The notes: generated by a model from the sequence alone, not told the origin. 64,000 nt of DNA from Litorivita sp050633545 (GCA_050633545.1 JBOEGS010000004.1:248001-312000); one strand, 5' to 3'; counted from the first letter of the stretch, positions 1 to 8,774 are shown. Made by a program: numbers and translations.

Positions 1-1095
1 CAGGCCTTGCGAGCGGTCCAGAGCGGCGCGCATGGCCTCGGCGTTGGGGGCCAATGTGCCGCTCAGGCTGCGGGCTTGCTCCAGAATTGCCGCGCCCGAC
101 AGGCACAGTTGCGGCACGGTCAGCCATTCGGTGAACCACGCCGATCCGTCGCGCTCCAAGCGCGGGCTGCCTGCGGCCAAAAGCGTGCCGTTCAGCGCGG
201 TGATCTGGCGGCTCAGCGCAAGGATCACGCTGGGTTTTACGGGGTTTTGCTTTTGCGGCATGGTCGAGGACCCGCCCGCCGCGCCCAGATTGACCTCGCC
301 AATGCCGGTCATGGTCAGGGCCAGAAGGTCTTCGGCGATTTTGCCAAGCGCCGCGCCGAGGCGGGCGAGCCAAGCCGAGAGCGCAAGGATCGGGCTGCGG
401 TCATTGTGCCACGAGCGCAGCGGATCGCGCAGGCCGAGCACCTCGGCCAAGGCGGCGCGGATGGCTTCGGCCTGCGGCCCCATGGCCGATCCGGTGCCCG
501 CCGCGCCCGACAGCGAGACCCACAAAACGCGGTCGCGCAGGGCGGGCAATTCGGCGTAAAGATCAAGCAAAGGCGCGCCCCAATGGGCGACGACCGACCC
601 GAAGCTGACGGGGGTGGCGTGTTGCCCGTAGGTCCGCCCCGCCATGGGCAAATCCGCATGGGCCTCGGCCAGCGCCGCGAGCCCGCCGAGCGTATCGGCG
701 AGGGCGGTCTCATAATGGCTGAGCACCTGCCGCAGGCGCAGCATCAATCCGGTGTCGAGGATGTCTTGCGAGGTGGCGCCGAAATGGATGTATTGGCTAT
801 GCTCGGGGGCCTCCATCGCGGTGCGAAAGGCGGCGACAAAAGCGGGAATGCAGACGCCGTTTGTGGCGGTGGCCTCGGCCAGAGCGGCAGGGTCGATCTG
901 CACCTCCATCGCGGCGCGGTGGATCGCGGCGGCAGAGAGTTCGGGGATCAAACCGGCCGCGCCTTGGGCCTTGGCCAAGGCCCCCTCGACGATCAAAAGC
1001 GCGCGCATCTCGGCGCTGTCGGTGAAAAGTTTCGACACCTCACCTGCATTGAAAAGTTTCGCAAGAAGCGGGCTGTCGTGGACGGAACCGGCCAT
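1..1095 (-). CDS. pcaB: 3-carboxy-cis,cis-muconate cycloisomerase (partial, 3' end outside window)
   Basis: Cycloisomerase of the beta-ketoadipate pathway, acting on the ring-cleavage product of protocatechuate in the cytoplasm. The first 365 codons are visible and the frame stays open to the window edge; family members are about 450 residues, so the C-terminus is missing. The fumarase/aspartase superfamily signature GSSTMPQKQN lies at residues 275-284, and an upstream GATSQDILDT segment matches the second conserved region of the family. The ATG at 1095 is taken because the protein then begins MAGSVHDSPLL, a usual start for this family. It is the last visible gene of the pobA-pca operon, 9 bp after the hydrolase gene. 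Confidence 0.93.
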   Translation of the reverse strand, partial: MAGSVHDSPLLAKLFNAGEVSKLFTDSAEMRALLIVEGALAKAQGAAGLIPELSAAAIHRAAMEVQIDPAALAEATATNGVCIPAFVAAFRTAMEAPEHSQYIHFGATSQDILDTGLMLRLRQVLSHYETALADTLGGLAALAEAHADLPMAGRTYGQHATPVSFGSVVAHWGAPLLDLYAELPALRDRVLWVSLSGAAGTGSAMGPQAEAIRAALAEVLGLRDPLRSWHNDRSPILALSAWLARLGAALGKIAEDLLALTMTGIGEVNLGAAGGSSTMPQKQNPVKPSVILALSRQITALNGTLLAAGSPRLERDGSAWFTEWLTVPQLCLSGAAILEQARSLSGTLAPNAEAMRAALDRSQGL

Positions 1096-1104
1096 AGGGG
1101 TCTG

Positions 1105-1815
1105 TTATCCTTTGGAAATCTGGTCAAGCAGGGCGGCGAGCGCCTCGGGCATTGCGAAGAAGGGGGAATGGCCGCTGTCCATGTGGTGCACATCGCGGCG
1201 CGGCCAATCTGCGGTCATGGTCAATTGGTATTCGGGCGGGATGGTTTGATCGTCAGTGCAGCGGATATAGCTGCGCGGCAGGTCTTGCGAGCGCGCAGTC
1301 AGCGGCAGCGCCGTGGCCTGCGGCGCGATGGCCTGCACGCAGAGGTTCGAGATGGCGAATCCGGCGGCCTCGCGCGGGCAGTCTTGATAGAAAACCCCCG
1401 TGGCGGCCTCGGGTTTGACGGCAAAGCCGAGCCCGTCTTCGGTTTTCTCGATCGCGTGCAGCAGGGGCTGGCGCGGGGCGGCGATACGCAGATCGACCAA
1501 GGATTTTCCCGCCGCAGGCACATAGGCGCACAGATAGACCAGCCGCGCGATTTTCTGAGGGGCTTTTTCGGCGGCGGCGGTGATCGGATAACCGGCCATT
1601 GAATGGCCGACGAGGATTGTATCGTCGCCCATCGCGGCGGCGATGGCATCGGCATAGGCGTCCAATGTCACCTCTTGGTAAGGCGTGCTGTCCGCGCCGT
1701 GTGAAGGCAAATCGATCGCCGCAACGTCATGGCCCCGCGCCTGCAGCGCGGGGATCACATCGCGCCAACACCAAGCGCCGTGGCATGATCCGTGGATCAG
1801 CAGAAATTTGGCCAT
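1105..1815 (-). CDS. alpha/beta hydrolase inside the pca operon
   Basis: A 236-residue alpha/beta hydrolase of the small esterase / hydroxynitrile-lyase-like type. It has the oxyanion-loop motif HGSCHGAWCW at residues 8-17, nucleophile Ser72 in GHSMAG, and a late GHSPFF segment carrying the probable catalytic His. It is not a second PcaD: the motifs and length differ from the enol-lactonase encoded upstream. Its ATG directly follows the pcaG stop codon, so the two are probably translationally coupled. Its place between pcaG and pcaB suggests a job in releasing aromatic acid from an ester, but that is inference from context; the substrate is unknown. Confidence 0.8.
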   Translation of the reverse strand: MAKFLLIHGSCHGAWCWRDVIPALQARGHDVAAIDLPSHGADSTPYQEVTLDAYADAIAAAMGDDTILVGHSMAGYPITAAAEKAPQKIARLVYLCAYVPAAGKSLVDLRIAAPRQPLLHAIEKTEDGLGFAVKPEAATGVFYQDCPREAAGFAISNLCVQAIAPQATALPLTARSQDLPRSYIRCTDDQTIPPEYQLTMTADWPRRDVHHMDSGHSPFFAMPEALAALLDQISKG

Positions 1816-2415
1816 TCAGATGTCCAGAAATACCGTTTCATTGTCGCCTTGCAGGCGGATGTCGAAACGATATTGGCCGTCTGCGGTCTTTTTGGCAATC
1901 AAAGTCTGGGCGCGCGGTGTCTGCTCGATACGGGCGAGCAGGGGGTCACTGGCGTTGTCTTCGTCGTCAAAGTAGATGCGGGTTTGCAGCCCGATGTTGA
2001 TGCCGCGCGCGACGATCCACAGGCTGATATGGGGCGCCTGCATCGCGCCGCCACGGCTTGCGACGGCGCCGGGTTTGACGGTGGTCAGCGTATATTCGCC
2101 GCTGTCCTTGTCGGCGGCAAAACGGCAAAAGCCCGTCACGGCGGGATCTGCGCCTGTCTGCCCCGCGAATTTGCCCGATGCGTCGGCTTGCCAGCTTTCG
2201 AACATCGCATCGCGCAAGGCCCATCCGGTGCCGTCGAAAATCGATCCGGTGATGGTGATGACCTCGCCCTCGGGCGTGCCGTTCAACGGCGATTTTCCCA
2301 GATCTTCGGGATAGATACCGGGATTGCCGGCAAAGCTGGGAATACATCCGATATGGACGTAGGGCCCTGCGGTTTGCGACGGGGTTTCGACAAGCGTTTC
2401 AAGAGATTGGACCAT
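1816..2415 (-). CDS. pcaG: protocatechuate 3,4-dioxygenase alpha subunit
   Basis: Non-iron-binding alpha subunit of the intradiol dioxygenase that opens protocatechuate to 3-carboxymuconate together with PcaH. The 199-residue length is normal for PcaG. It opens with the conserved SQTAGPYVHIG segment and keeps the dioxygenase beta-sandwich pattern (ITGSIFDGTGWALRDAMFE; APHISLWIVARGI). The Tyr and His iron ligands seen in PcaH are not all present, as expected for alpha. It lies 3 bp after pcaH in the operon. Confidence 0.95.
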   Translation of the reverse strand: MVQSLETLVETPSQTAGPYVHIGCIPSFAGNPGIYPEDLGKSPLNGTPEGEVITITGSIFDGTGWALRDAMFESWQADASGKFAGQTGADPAVTGFCRFAADKDSGEYTLTTVKPGAVASRGGAMQAPHISLWIVARGINIGLQTRIYFDDEDNASDPLLARIEQTPRAQTLIAKKTADGQYRFDIRLQGDNETVFLDI

Positions 2416-2418
2416 GGT

Positions 2419-3147
2419 TTACATCCCTTCCAGTTTGTTTTCGAACATGGTCTGGCGGCGGCCGCGCAGCACGATATCGAATTTATAGGCGAGGAAATCG
2501 AGCGGGCGCGATTTCGACATATCCAGCGGCGCGACGAGGCGGTCAAGCTGGCTGCGCGATTTGATCGTCGCGGCGATGGGGCAGTGATCGATCAGGGGAT
2601 CACCCTCGAAATACATCTGGGTGATCAGACGCTGGCCGAAGCTGTGGCCAAAGACCGAAATGTGGATATGCATCGGGCGCCAGTCATTGCCGCGGTTGGG
2701 CCAAGGATAGGCACCGGGGCGGATGGTGAGAAATTCGTAATAGCCGTTCTCGTCGGTGATGGTGCGCCCGCAGCCGCCGAAATTGGGATCGAGCGGGGCC
2801 AGATAGGTATCCTTGATATGGCGATAGCGCCCGCCCGCGTTGGCTTGCCAGATCTCGACCAGAGTATGCGGCACGGGGCGGCCGAATTCGTCGAGCACAC
2901 GGCCATGCATCAAAACGCGCTCGCCCACGGCGGCGGCCTTGCCTTGGGTGTAATTCATGATCAGGTTGTTGTCCCATTCGCCCAAGAGGCTATGGCCGAA
3001 ACGCGGGCCTGTCTCTTCGGAGGGGGTGCTTTCCATGCTCAGCAGCGCCCATTTCGGGCTGCGCGGGACGGATGTTTTATACTCCGGATCATAAGCGACC
3101 GGATGCGCGGCGCGGTTGCGCGGCACGAGGGGGCCAAGATCAGCCAT
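2419..3147 (-). CDS. pcaH: protocatechuate 3,4-dioxygenase beta subunit
   Basis: Catalytic, Fe(III)-binding subunit of protocatechuate 3,4-dioxygenase. From the ATG at 3147 the protein is 242 residues, and the four expected iron ligands are visible as Tyr115 (DTYLAP), Tyr147 (GAYPWP), His160 and His162 (MHIHIS). The frame is open further upstream, but that start would lie deep within pcaC. The chosen ATG overlaps the end of pcaC by 8 bp, the same overlap seen between pcaD and pcaC, which supports it. Confidence 0.96.
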   Translation of the reverse strand: MADLGPLVPRNRAAHPVAYDPEYKTSVPRSPKWALLSMESTPSEETGPRFGHSLLGEWDNNLIMNYTQGKAAAVGERVLMHGRVLDEFGRPVPHTLVEIWQANAGGRYRHIKDTYLAPLDPNFGGCGRTITDENGYYEFLTIRPGAYPWPNRGNDWRPMHIHISVFGHSFGQRLITQMYFEGDPLIDHCPIAATIKSRSQLDRLVAPLDMSKSRPLDFLAYKFDIVLRGRRQTMFENKLEGM

Positions 3148-3532
3148 CGGCATTCTCCATTTCATCATAAATTTGTCGCGCGAGTTTGAAGGCATGGTTG
3201 GCGCGCGGCACGCCCGCATAGATCGCCACATGCATAAGGGCTTCGGTCACGTCACCGCGCGTGGCGCCGGTGTTGGCGGTGGCGCGCAGGTGCAATTCGA
3301 ATTCCTCATAGTTGCCCAGACCCGCCAGCAGCGCCAAGGTCATCATCGACCGTTCGCGGTGGGTGATGGTCTCGCGGCTCCACACATGGCCCCAAGCCGC
3401 ATCGGTGATCAAATCCACGAAGGGTGCGGCGATGTCGGCCGGATCGGCCATCGAGCGTTTCACATGCGCCTCGCCCAGAACCTTTGTGCGGGTGGCGATG
3501 CCTTTTTCCGTCATGGATTTGGGATCAGACAT
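3140..3532 (-). CDS. pcaC: 4-carboxymuconolactone decarboxylase
   Basis: Decarboxylates 4-carboxymuconolactone to the enol-lactone used by PcaD. At 130 residues it has the single-domain length of PcaC, with the AhpD/CMD-fold signature region HRERSMMTLALLAGLGNYEE followed by GATRGDVTEALMHVAIYAG. PcaC is a separate gene here, not fused to PcaD as in some actinobacteria. It overlaps the neighbouring genes by 8 bp on each side, so translation is probably coupled. Confidence 0.95.
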   Translation of the reverse strand: MSDPKSMTEKGIATRTKVLGEAHVKRSMADPADIAAPFVDLITDAAWGHVWSRETITHRERSMMTLALLAGLGNYEEFELHLRATANTGATRGDVTEALMHVAIYAGVPRANHAFKLARQIYDEMENADG

Positions 3533-4325
3533 GGCCTGTCTCCTTGATGAAGTTTTTCAACAGATCGGCAAAGATATCGGGTTGTTCGACGCAAGGAAGA
3601 TGCCCCGCGCGGCGGATCAGTTCGAACCGCGATCCGGGGATCAGGTTGACCGTCTCGCGGATCAGATCGGGCGGCGTCGATCCGTCATCCGATCCGCCGA
3701 TGCCGAGCGTGGGCAGGCGCAAGCCGCTGGTGGGGGTGTAGAAATCCGTGCCCGAGATTGCGGCGCAGCAGCCCGCGTAGCCTTCGACAGATTGCTGGAT
3801 CAACATATTGCGCCATGCGGGGAATTCCGATGAGGCGCGGAAATCCTTGTGGAACCAGCGCTCCAGAATGCCGTCGGCCATCGGGGCGATGCCGCCCTTT
3901 TTGACGGCGGCAATCCGGTCGGCCCACATCTCGGGTTGGCCGATTTTGGCCGCCGTGTTCGACAGGACCATGGCCCGCACCAGATCCAGCCGCTTGACCG
4001 CCAGACCCTGCGCGATCATCCCGCCGATCGACAGGCCGACAAACAGGCTGTCCTTGACCTCCAGATGATCCAGAAGCTGCTCGGCGTCGCGCACCAAAGT
4101 GCCCATGGAATAGGGCCCCTTGGGGCAATCGGACAACCCGTGCCCGCGTTTGTCGTAACGGATCATCCGCAAACCTTCGGGGAAGGCGGCGTGCAGCCGC
4201 GCAACCACTTTGTCCCAAAGCCGGAAATCGGTGCCGAGCGAATTGGCAAACACCACCGCAGGCGCGTCTTTCGGCCCCTCGTCGCGGTAGTGAATTGCGG
4301 TGCCGTCAATATCAAGAATTTGCAT
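3525..4325 (-). CDS. pcaD: 3-oxoadipate enol-lactonase
   Basis: Alpha/beta hydrolase of 266 residues that hydrolyses beta-ketoadipate enol-lactone to beta-ketoadipate. The N-terminal block (FANSLGTDFRLWD, then RYDKRGHGLSD) is typical of PcaD, nucleophile Ser99 is in GLSIGG, and a late RRAGHLPCVEQP carries the catalytic His. Its ATG shares one base with the pobA stop codon, and its end overlaps pcaC. Confidence 0.95.
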   Translation of the reverse strand: MQILDIDGTAIHYRDEGPKDAPAVVFANSLGTDFRLWDKVVARLHAAFPEGLRMIRYDKRGHGLSDCPKGPYSMGTLVRDAEQLLDHLEVKDSLFVGLSIGGMIAQGLAVKRLDLVRAMVLSNTAAKIGQPEMWADRIAAVKKGGIAPMADGILERWFHKDFRASSEFPAWRNMLIQQSVEGYAGCCAAISGTDFYTPTSGLRLPTLGIGGSDDGSTPPDLIRETVNLIPGSRFELIRRAGHLPCVEQPDIFADLLKNFIKETGHV

Positions 4326-5494
4326 CAGTATGGCAGTCCTACATAGTTTTCCGCCATCACCTTCTGCGCGTTTTCATTGTCGCGCAAGAAAGCGATCTCG
4401 GCCTGCTGCATCTTGAGGTCAAACTCCGACTGGTCGGGATAGCGGTGCATCAAGGAGCTGAACCACCAGCTGAACCGTTCGGCTTTCCAGATCCGCGCAA
4501 GGGCTTTTTCCGAATAGGCATCAAGCCCTTGGGTGGAGTTCTTGAGGTAGAAATCTTTGAGCCCGTTATAAAGGTAATGGATGTCCGAAGCGGCGGTGTT
4601 GAGCCCCTTGGCCCCCGTCGGCGGCACGATATGGGCCGCATCGCCGCATAGGAACAGCCGCCCCCAGCGCATCGGTTCGGTCACGAAACTGCGCAGCGGC
4701 GCGATGCTTTTCTCGATCGACGGGCCGGTGACCAATTTGTCGGCGGCCTCGCGCGGGATGCGGCGTTTGAGCTCTTCCCAAAAGGCCGCGTCGGTCCAAT
4801 CATCGACGCTGTCGCTGAGCGAGCATTGGATGTAATAGCGGCTCAGGTTGGCGTTGCGCATCGAGCAAAGCGCAAAGCCGCGTTCGGAATTGGCATAGAT
4901 CAATTCGTCGTCCACAGGGGGCGTTTCGGACAGGATGCCGAGCCAGCCGAAGGGATAGACCTTCTCGTATTCCTTGCGCACGTCGAGCGGGATGGTCTGG
5001 CGGCTGACGCCGTGAAAACCGTCGCAGCCCGCGACATAATCGCAATCGATGCGGTGCTCTTCCCCGTCCGCCGTATAGGTCACGAAAGGCGCATCGCCAT
5101 CGGCGCCGTGGATCACCACATCTTCGACGTTGAAGCGGATATCGCCGCCCGCCGCTTCGCGCGCGTCATAAAGATCGCGGGTCACTTCGGTTTGCCCGTA
5201 GACCATAACAGGCGTGCCGGTCAGCTTTTTGAAATCAATGTGGAAAATCTCGTCTCCGCAAGAGATTTTGGTGCCGTCGTGGATATAGCCTTCGGCGTCC
5301 ATCCGTTCGGCCACACCCGCTTCGCGCATCAAATCGACCATGCCGACCTCCAGCACGCCCGCCCGAATGCGGCCCAAGACGTAGTCGCGGGTTTTGCGTT
5401 CCAGCACCACCGAAGAGATCCCCGATTTGTGCAGCAATTGCGAGAGCAGCAGGCCCGAGGGGCCGCCGCCAATAATGGCAACTTGAGTTCGCAT
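4325..5494 (-). CDS. pobA: 4-hydroxybenzoate 3-monooxygenase
   Basis: FAD-dependent, NAD(P)H-using hydroxylase converting 4-hydroxybenzoate to protocatechuate; the 389 residues equal the usual PobA length. Visible motifs are the N-terminal dinucleotide fold VAIIGGGPSGLLLSQLL, the DG motif region (CDGFHGVSR), and the second FAD motif LFLCGDAAHIVPPTGAKGLN. It is the first gene of the operon, with a strong ribosome site (GGGAGGA) just upstream. No PobR or PcaQ regulator gene is adjacent, so the controlling protein is elsewhere or not visible. Confidence 0.97.
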   Translation of the reverse strand: MRTQVAIIGGGPSGLLLSQLLHKSGISSVVLERKTRDYVLGRIRAGVLEVGMVDLMREAGVAERMDAEGYIHDGTKISCGDEIFHIDFKKLTGTPVMVYGQTEVTRDLYDAREAAGGDIRFNVEDVVIHGADGDAPFVTYTADGEEHRIDCDYVAGCDGFHGVSRQTIPLDVRKEYEKVYPFGWLGILSETPPVDDELIYANSERGFALCSMRNANLSRYYIQCSLSDSVDDWTDAAFWEELKRRIPREAADKLVTGPSIEKSIAPLRSFVTEPMRWGRLFLCGDAAHIVPPTGAKGLNTAASDIHYLYNGLKDFYLKNSTQGLDAYSEKALARIWKAERFSWWFSSLMHRYPDQSEFDLKMQQAEIAFLRDNENAQKVMAENYVGLPY

Positions 5495-5518
5495 TGATTC
5501 CTCCCTGTTCGTTAGAGA

Positions 5519-5547
5519 TGAATCTGATATTTAATTTACTGTGTCAA
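5519..5547 (-). promoter_or_regulatory. candidate promoter of the pobA-pca operon
   Basis: On the minus strand a perfect TTGACA (5542-5547) stands 17 bp from GATTCA (5519-5524), about 25 bp upstream of the pobA start. The -10 element is a weak match. The 100-bp gap is A+T-rich compared with its surroundings and is the only place an operon promoter can lie before the next gene. The exact start of transcription cannot be seen. Confidence 0.4.
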
Positions 5548-5594
5548 CTATATTTGCCGCCGCAGCGCAGCGCACCCCGCATCCAAGGGGCGGA

Positions 5595-6581
5595 TCAGAG
5601 CTGCAAAGTGGTCAGGGCGCGGGTGATCATGGCAGGGTCGGCATTGCCGCCCGAGGCGATGACGATCACATCCTCGCCTTGGATTTTATCCTTGTGAAAC
5701 AAGGCTGCGGCCAAGGCGACCACACCGCCGGGTTCGATGACGATCTTCAATCGCAACAGGGCCAAAGCCGAGGCCCGCAGGGCCTCTTCGTCGCTTACCG
5801 TAAGGCCCGCGCCGCACAGTCGTTTGAGGATCGGGAAGGTCAGATCTCCGGGTTGCGGCGTAATAATCGCGTCGCAAATGCTGCCGGTCAGGGCGGGGTT
5901 GCGCTCGATCCGGCCCGCGCGCAGGGAGCGGGCGACATCGTCAAATCCCTGCGGCTCTACGGGGTGCACGGTCATGTCGGGCGCGCGCGCCTCCAAGGCC
6001 AAGGCAATGCCAGAGGTCAATCCGCCGCCACCGCAACAGGTCAACACCTGCGCCGATTTGATGCCCCGCCTGGCGGCCTGCTCGGCGATCTCCAACCCGC
6101 AAGAGCCTTGCCCCGCGATCACCAGCGGCTCGTCAAAGGGTTTGATCAAGGTCAGCCCGCGCGCCGCGGCCATGGCCGCGCCAATGGCATCGCGGTCCTC
6201 ATTGGCGCGGTCATAGAGCACCACCTCGGCGCCGAGTGCGCGGGTATTGGCGATTTTGAGCGCAGGCGCATCGGAAGGCATGATAATGACGCATGCCGCC
6301 CCATGCTGGCGCGCGGCCAAGGCGACGCCTTGGGCATGGTTGCCCGAGGAAAAGGCGATCACACCGCGTTTGCGCGCGGCTTCTGCGATGCCGGAGATGG
6401 CCGACCATGCGCCGCGATATTTGAATGATCCGGTGTGCTGCAAACACTCCGCCTTGATCCAGACGCGGCGTCCGGCGATCTCGTCCAGAAACGGCGAGTT
6501 GAGGAGCGGCGTGCGGCGGACATGGTCCTTGAGGCGCAGCGCGGCGGCGTCGATATCTGCGATGGTAACGGCTTCGGTCAT
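5595..6581 (-). CDS. threonine/serine dehydratase-like PLP enzyme
   Basis: Fold type II PLP enzyme of 328 residues. The PLP lysine is Lys54 in GSFKYRGA; SSGNHAQG and the phosphate-binding CCGGGGLTSG loop follow in the usual order. There is no C-terminal ACT regulatory domain, so it resembles the short catabolic or serine-racemase-like dehydratases rather than biosynthetic IlvA. It would deaminate threonine or serine to a 2-oxo acid. It stands alone between the pob operon and a dehalogenase gene, and the exact substrate is uncertain. Confidence 0.87.
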   Translation of the reverse strand: MTEAVTIADIDAAALRLKDHVRRTPLLNSPFLDEIAGRRVWIKAECLQHTGSFKYRGAWSAISGIAEAARKRGVIAFSSGNHAQGVALAARQHGAACVIIMPSDAPALKIANTRALGAEVVLYDRANEDRDAIGAAMAAARGLTLIKPFDEPLVIAGQGSCGLEIAEQAARRGIKSAQVLTCCGGGGLTSGIALALEARAPDMTVHPVEPQGFDDVARSLRAGRIERNPALTGSICDAIITPQPGDLTFPILKRLCGAGLTVSDEEALRASALALLRLKIVIEPGGVVALAAALFHKDKIQGEDVIVIASGGNADPAMITRALTTLQL

Positions 6582-6599
6582 GGCGGATGGCCCTTCGAG

Positions 6600-7283
6600 T
6601 CAGTAGATTTCTAGCGCTGCAATACCGGACAAATCCGGCAAGACCATCGTCGGTTTCGCGGGCAAACGATCCATCGGTGCGCCGCTGCGGTTCACCCATG
6701 CGGTGGTGAACCCATACCCCGCCGCCGCCGCCGCATCCCAGCCGTTGGAGGAGACGAAAAGCACTTCGTTCGGGGCGCATCCGAACCGCTGCCCGACCAG
6801 ATCATAGACCGCTTTTGCGGGTTTGAAGATGCCGACGCTTTCGACCGAGAGCAGATCGTCCAGCAGATCGCTGAGCCCCGCCGATCCGACCGCGCCTTGC
6901 AACATATCGGGCGAGCCGTTGGACAGGATCGCGGTATTCAATCCCTTGGATTTGAGCGCGGCAAGCATGTCGGGCACCTCGGGATAGGCGGCCAGCTCCC
7001 AATAGAGTTGCAAAAGCCTCTCGCGCAGCGCCGGATCGGGCAAGCCTTCGGCCTCCAGCGCCCAATCCAGACCGTCTTGGGTCACCTGCCAGAAATCGCA
7101 ATGCGCCCCCATCACGGCGCGCAGCCAGCTATATTCCAATTGCTTGCGCCGCCAGTTTTCCGCCAGTTGCGGCCAATGGGTGGCCAATGCCCCTGCCTGC
7201 GGCTCGGCGGCCGCGATGCGGGCGGCGGCGGCAACGTCAAACAGCGTTCCGTAAGCGTCAAAGATACAGGTGGTGACAGGCAT
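6600..7283 (-). CDS. haloacid dehalogenase, type II
   Basis: HAD-superfamily hydrolase of 227 residues resembling (S)-2-haloacid dehalogenase. Nucleophile Asp9 is in FDAYGTLFD, motif II is LSNGSPDML, and the SVESVGIFKPA and FVSSNGWDAAAAAGYGF segments are characteristic of type II 2-haloacid dehalogenases. The ATG at 7283 is chosen because the motif then sits at the N-terminus, although the frame is open about 40 codons further. It is 18 bp upstream of the dehydratase-like gene and may be co-transcribed with it. Confidence 0.88.
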   Translation of the reverse strand: MPVTTCIFDAYGTLFDVAAAARIAAAEPQAGALATHWPQLAENWRRKQLEYSWLRAVMGAHCDFWQVTQDGLDWALEAEGLPDPALRERLLQLYWELAAYPEVPDMLAALKSKGLNTAILSNGSPDMLQGAVGSAGLSDLLDDLLSVESVGIFKPAKAVYDLVGQRFGCAPNEVLFVSSNGWDAAAAAGYGFTTAWVNRSGAPMDRLPAKPTMVLPDLSGIAALEIY

Positions 7284-7328
7284 AGGGTGATCCTTTGGGT
7301 GATCTTTTGATATCGCGAAGGGGCAGGC

Positions 7329-7368
7329 GCGCCCGCGCCCCAGCGTGGCACGGAGCGGGCGCGGGCGC
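7329..7368. repeat. GC-rich inverted repeat in a divergent intergenic region
   Basis: An 11-bp perfect inverted repeat (GCGCCCGCGCC at 7329-7339 and its complement at 7358-7368) with an 18-nt spacer, between the dehalogenase and FKBP genes, which diverge. No T-tract follows on either side, so it is not a standard terminator. Function unknown. Confidence 0.6.
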
Positions 7369-7503
7369 AAAGCCAAATCTGGGTGCGGGTGCGATGGGTT
7401 TGCAATCATCGCTGCACCGATTTAAACTCTCCGCGAGCCGACAAGCACCTGCGCGCCGCGTGGCCTTGGCAAATCAATCCCCCTATCAGAACTGGATCCT
7501 CCA

Positions 7504-7932
7504 ATGACCGCAATTAAATCGGGCGATACCGTCCGTATTCATTACACTGGCACGTTGAATGACGGCACCACTTTCGACAGCTCCGAAGGCCGCGATCCTT
7601 TGGAATTCGCCGTCGGATCGGGGCAAATCATTCCCGGTCTGGACAAGGCGCTTCCCGGCATGGCCGTGGGCGAGAAAAAGACCGTGACCATCGCGCCCGA
7701 AGAGGCCTACGGCCCCGTGCACCCCGAAGCGATGCAGGTCGTGCCGCGCAGCGAAATCCCCGATGATATCCCGCTTGACCTTGGCACCCAGCTTCAAGTG
7801 CAAACCCCCGATGGCCAAGGCATGGTTGTGACCGTGGCCAATGTGACCGAGGCCGAGGTGACGCTGGACGCCAACCACCCGCTGGCGGGCAAGGAGCTGA
7901 CCTTTGATTTCGAGATCGTCGGTATCAACTGA
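7504..7932 (+). CDS. FKBP-type peptidyl-prolyl cis-trans isomerase, SlyD-like
   Basis: A 142-residue cytoplasmic FKBP/SlyD-type isomerase that accelerates proline isomerisation during folding. It contains VRIHYTGTLNDGTTFDSS near the N-terminus, PLEFAVGSGQIIPGLDKAL, an inserted flap domain (AYGPVHPEAMQVVPRSEIP), and the SlyD-family C-terminal block NHPLAGKELTFDFE. There is no signal peptide and no histidine-rich tail. A good terminator follows, so it is probably monocistronic. Confidence 0.94.
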   Translation: MTAIKSGDTVRIHYTGTLNDGTTFDSSEGRDPLEFAVGSGQIIPGLDKALPGMAVGEKKTVTIAPEEAYGPVHPEAMQVVPRSEIPDDIPLDLGTQLQVQTPDGQGMVVTVANVTEAEVTLDANHPLAGKELTFDFEIVGIN

Positions 7933-7950
7933 TCCGGCTTGATGCGGACA

Positions 7951-7985
7951 AAAAGGGCGTGCCGGTCTGCGGCGCGCCCTTTTTT
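7951..7985 (+). terminator. rho-independent terminator after the FKBP gene
   Basis: Left arm 7951-7963 and right arm 7971-7984 pair over 11-13 bp with one G-U pair, preceded by an A-run and followed by a T-run. It lies 18 bp after the FKBP stop codon. Confidence 0.85.
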
Positions 7986-8069
7986 GCGCAGGCCATTGCG
8001 GCTCTGTGCGCGGGTGGATTTGGCGCTATAGTCAAGGGTGAGCAAACCGTCCGCGCATAGGAAGACGCC

Positions 8070-8714
8070 ATGCAAAACACGCCCGACCCCCACGAGCCGC
8101 AAGCCAAATCCGGCGCCGCGATGGAGCGGATTTTGGCAAAAATGCACGCCCTGCAAGAGCAGCTCGAAGAAGAGATTTCCAAGCGCCGTGCGGCTTTCTC
8201 TTACCGTGTCGAAAACGGGCGCGTTGTGTTCGAGGCCGAGGCCAAGCGCCGCCAGCGCGCATTGCGCATCCGGCTTTGGGCGTTCTTGCGCGCCACGCGG
8301 CCCTTGACCGTGATCACCGCGCCGGTGATCTATTCGCTGATCATCCCTTTTGTTTTGCTCGATATTTTTGTCAGCATCTATCAGGCGATCTGCTTTCCGG
8401 TTTACGGCATCCCCAAAGTGGTGCGGCGCGATTACATCGCGGTGGATCGCCACCAGTTGGCCTATCTCAACGCCTTGCAAAAATTCAATTGCGTTTATTG
8501 CGGCTATTGCAACGGGCTGATCGGATATGTGCGCGAGGTGGCCAGCCGCACCGAGGCCTATTGGTGCCCGATCAAACACGCGCGCCACCTGCGCGGCGGG
8601 CATGACCATTATGCGCAGTTCACCGATTTCGGGGATGGCGAAGGGTTTCAATCGGGGCTGGTGCGCTCTCGCAGCCGTCTCAAGACCTTGGGCGAGCAGG
8701 GCGATCAGCCTTGA
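8070..8714 (+). CDS. conserved membrane-associated protein with a CxxCxxC cluster, function unknown
   Basis: A 214-residue protein I do not recognise by function. Residues 17-40 look like a short coiled coil (ILAKMHALQEQLEEEI), one long hydrophobic stretch follows near residues 78-108 (possibly a hairpin of two membrane segments), and the C-terminal half carries a cysteine cluster in CVYCGYCNG plus a later WCPIKH. The cysteine spacing suggests metal or Fe-S binding at the membrane, but this is inference. A ribosome site (GGAAG) precedes the ATG. Confidence 0.75.
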   Translation: MQNTPDPHEPQAKSGAAMERILAKMHALQEQLEEEISKRRAAFSYRVENGRVVFEAEAKRRQRALRIRLWAFLRATRPLTVITAPVIYSLIIPFVLLDIFVSIYQAICFPVYGIPKVVRRDYIAVDRHQLAYLNALQKFNCVYCGYCNGLIGYVREVASRTEAYWCPIKHARHLRGGHDHYAQFTDFGDGEGFQSGLVRSRSRLKTLGEQGDQP

Positions 8715-8724
8715 TGCCAAAGGC

Positions 8725-8752
8725 AAAAGGCGCCCCGCATGGGGGCGCTTTT
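8725..8752. terminator. bidirectional terminator between two convergent genes
   Basis: An imperfect hairpin (arms 8725-8736 and 8741-8752) with A-run and T-run flanks separates the 214-residue protein gene from the end of fabI. It can serve both strands. Confidence 0.7.
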
Positions 8753-8774
8753 GAAAGTTTAATGCATTGATAGA

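Noticed and set aside
7..1602. A 531-codon plus-strand frame opposite pcaB and the hydrolase
   Set aside because: Antisense to pcaB, whose signature motifs are intact; the translation is low-complexity Gly/Arg/Gln.
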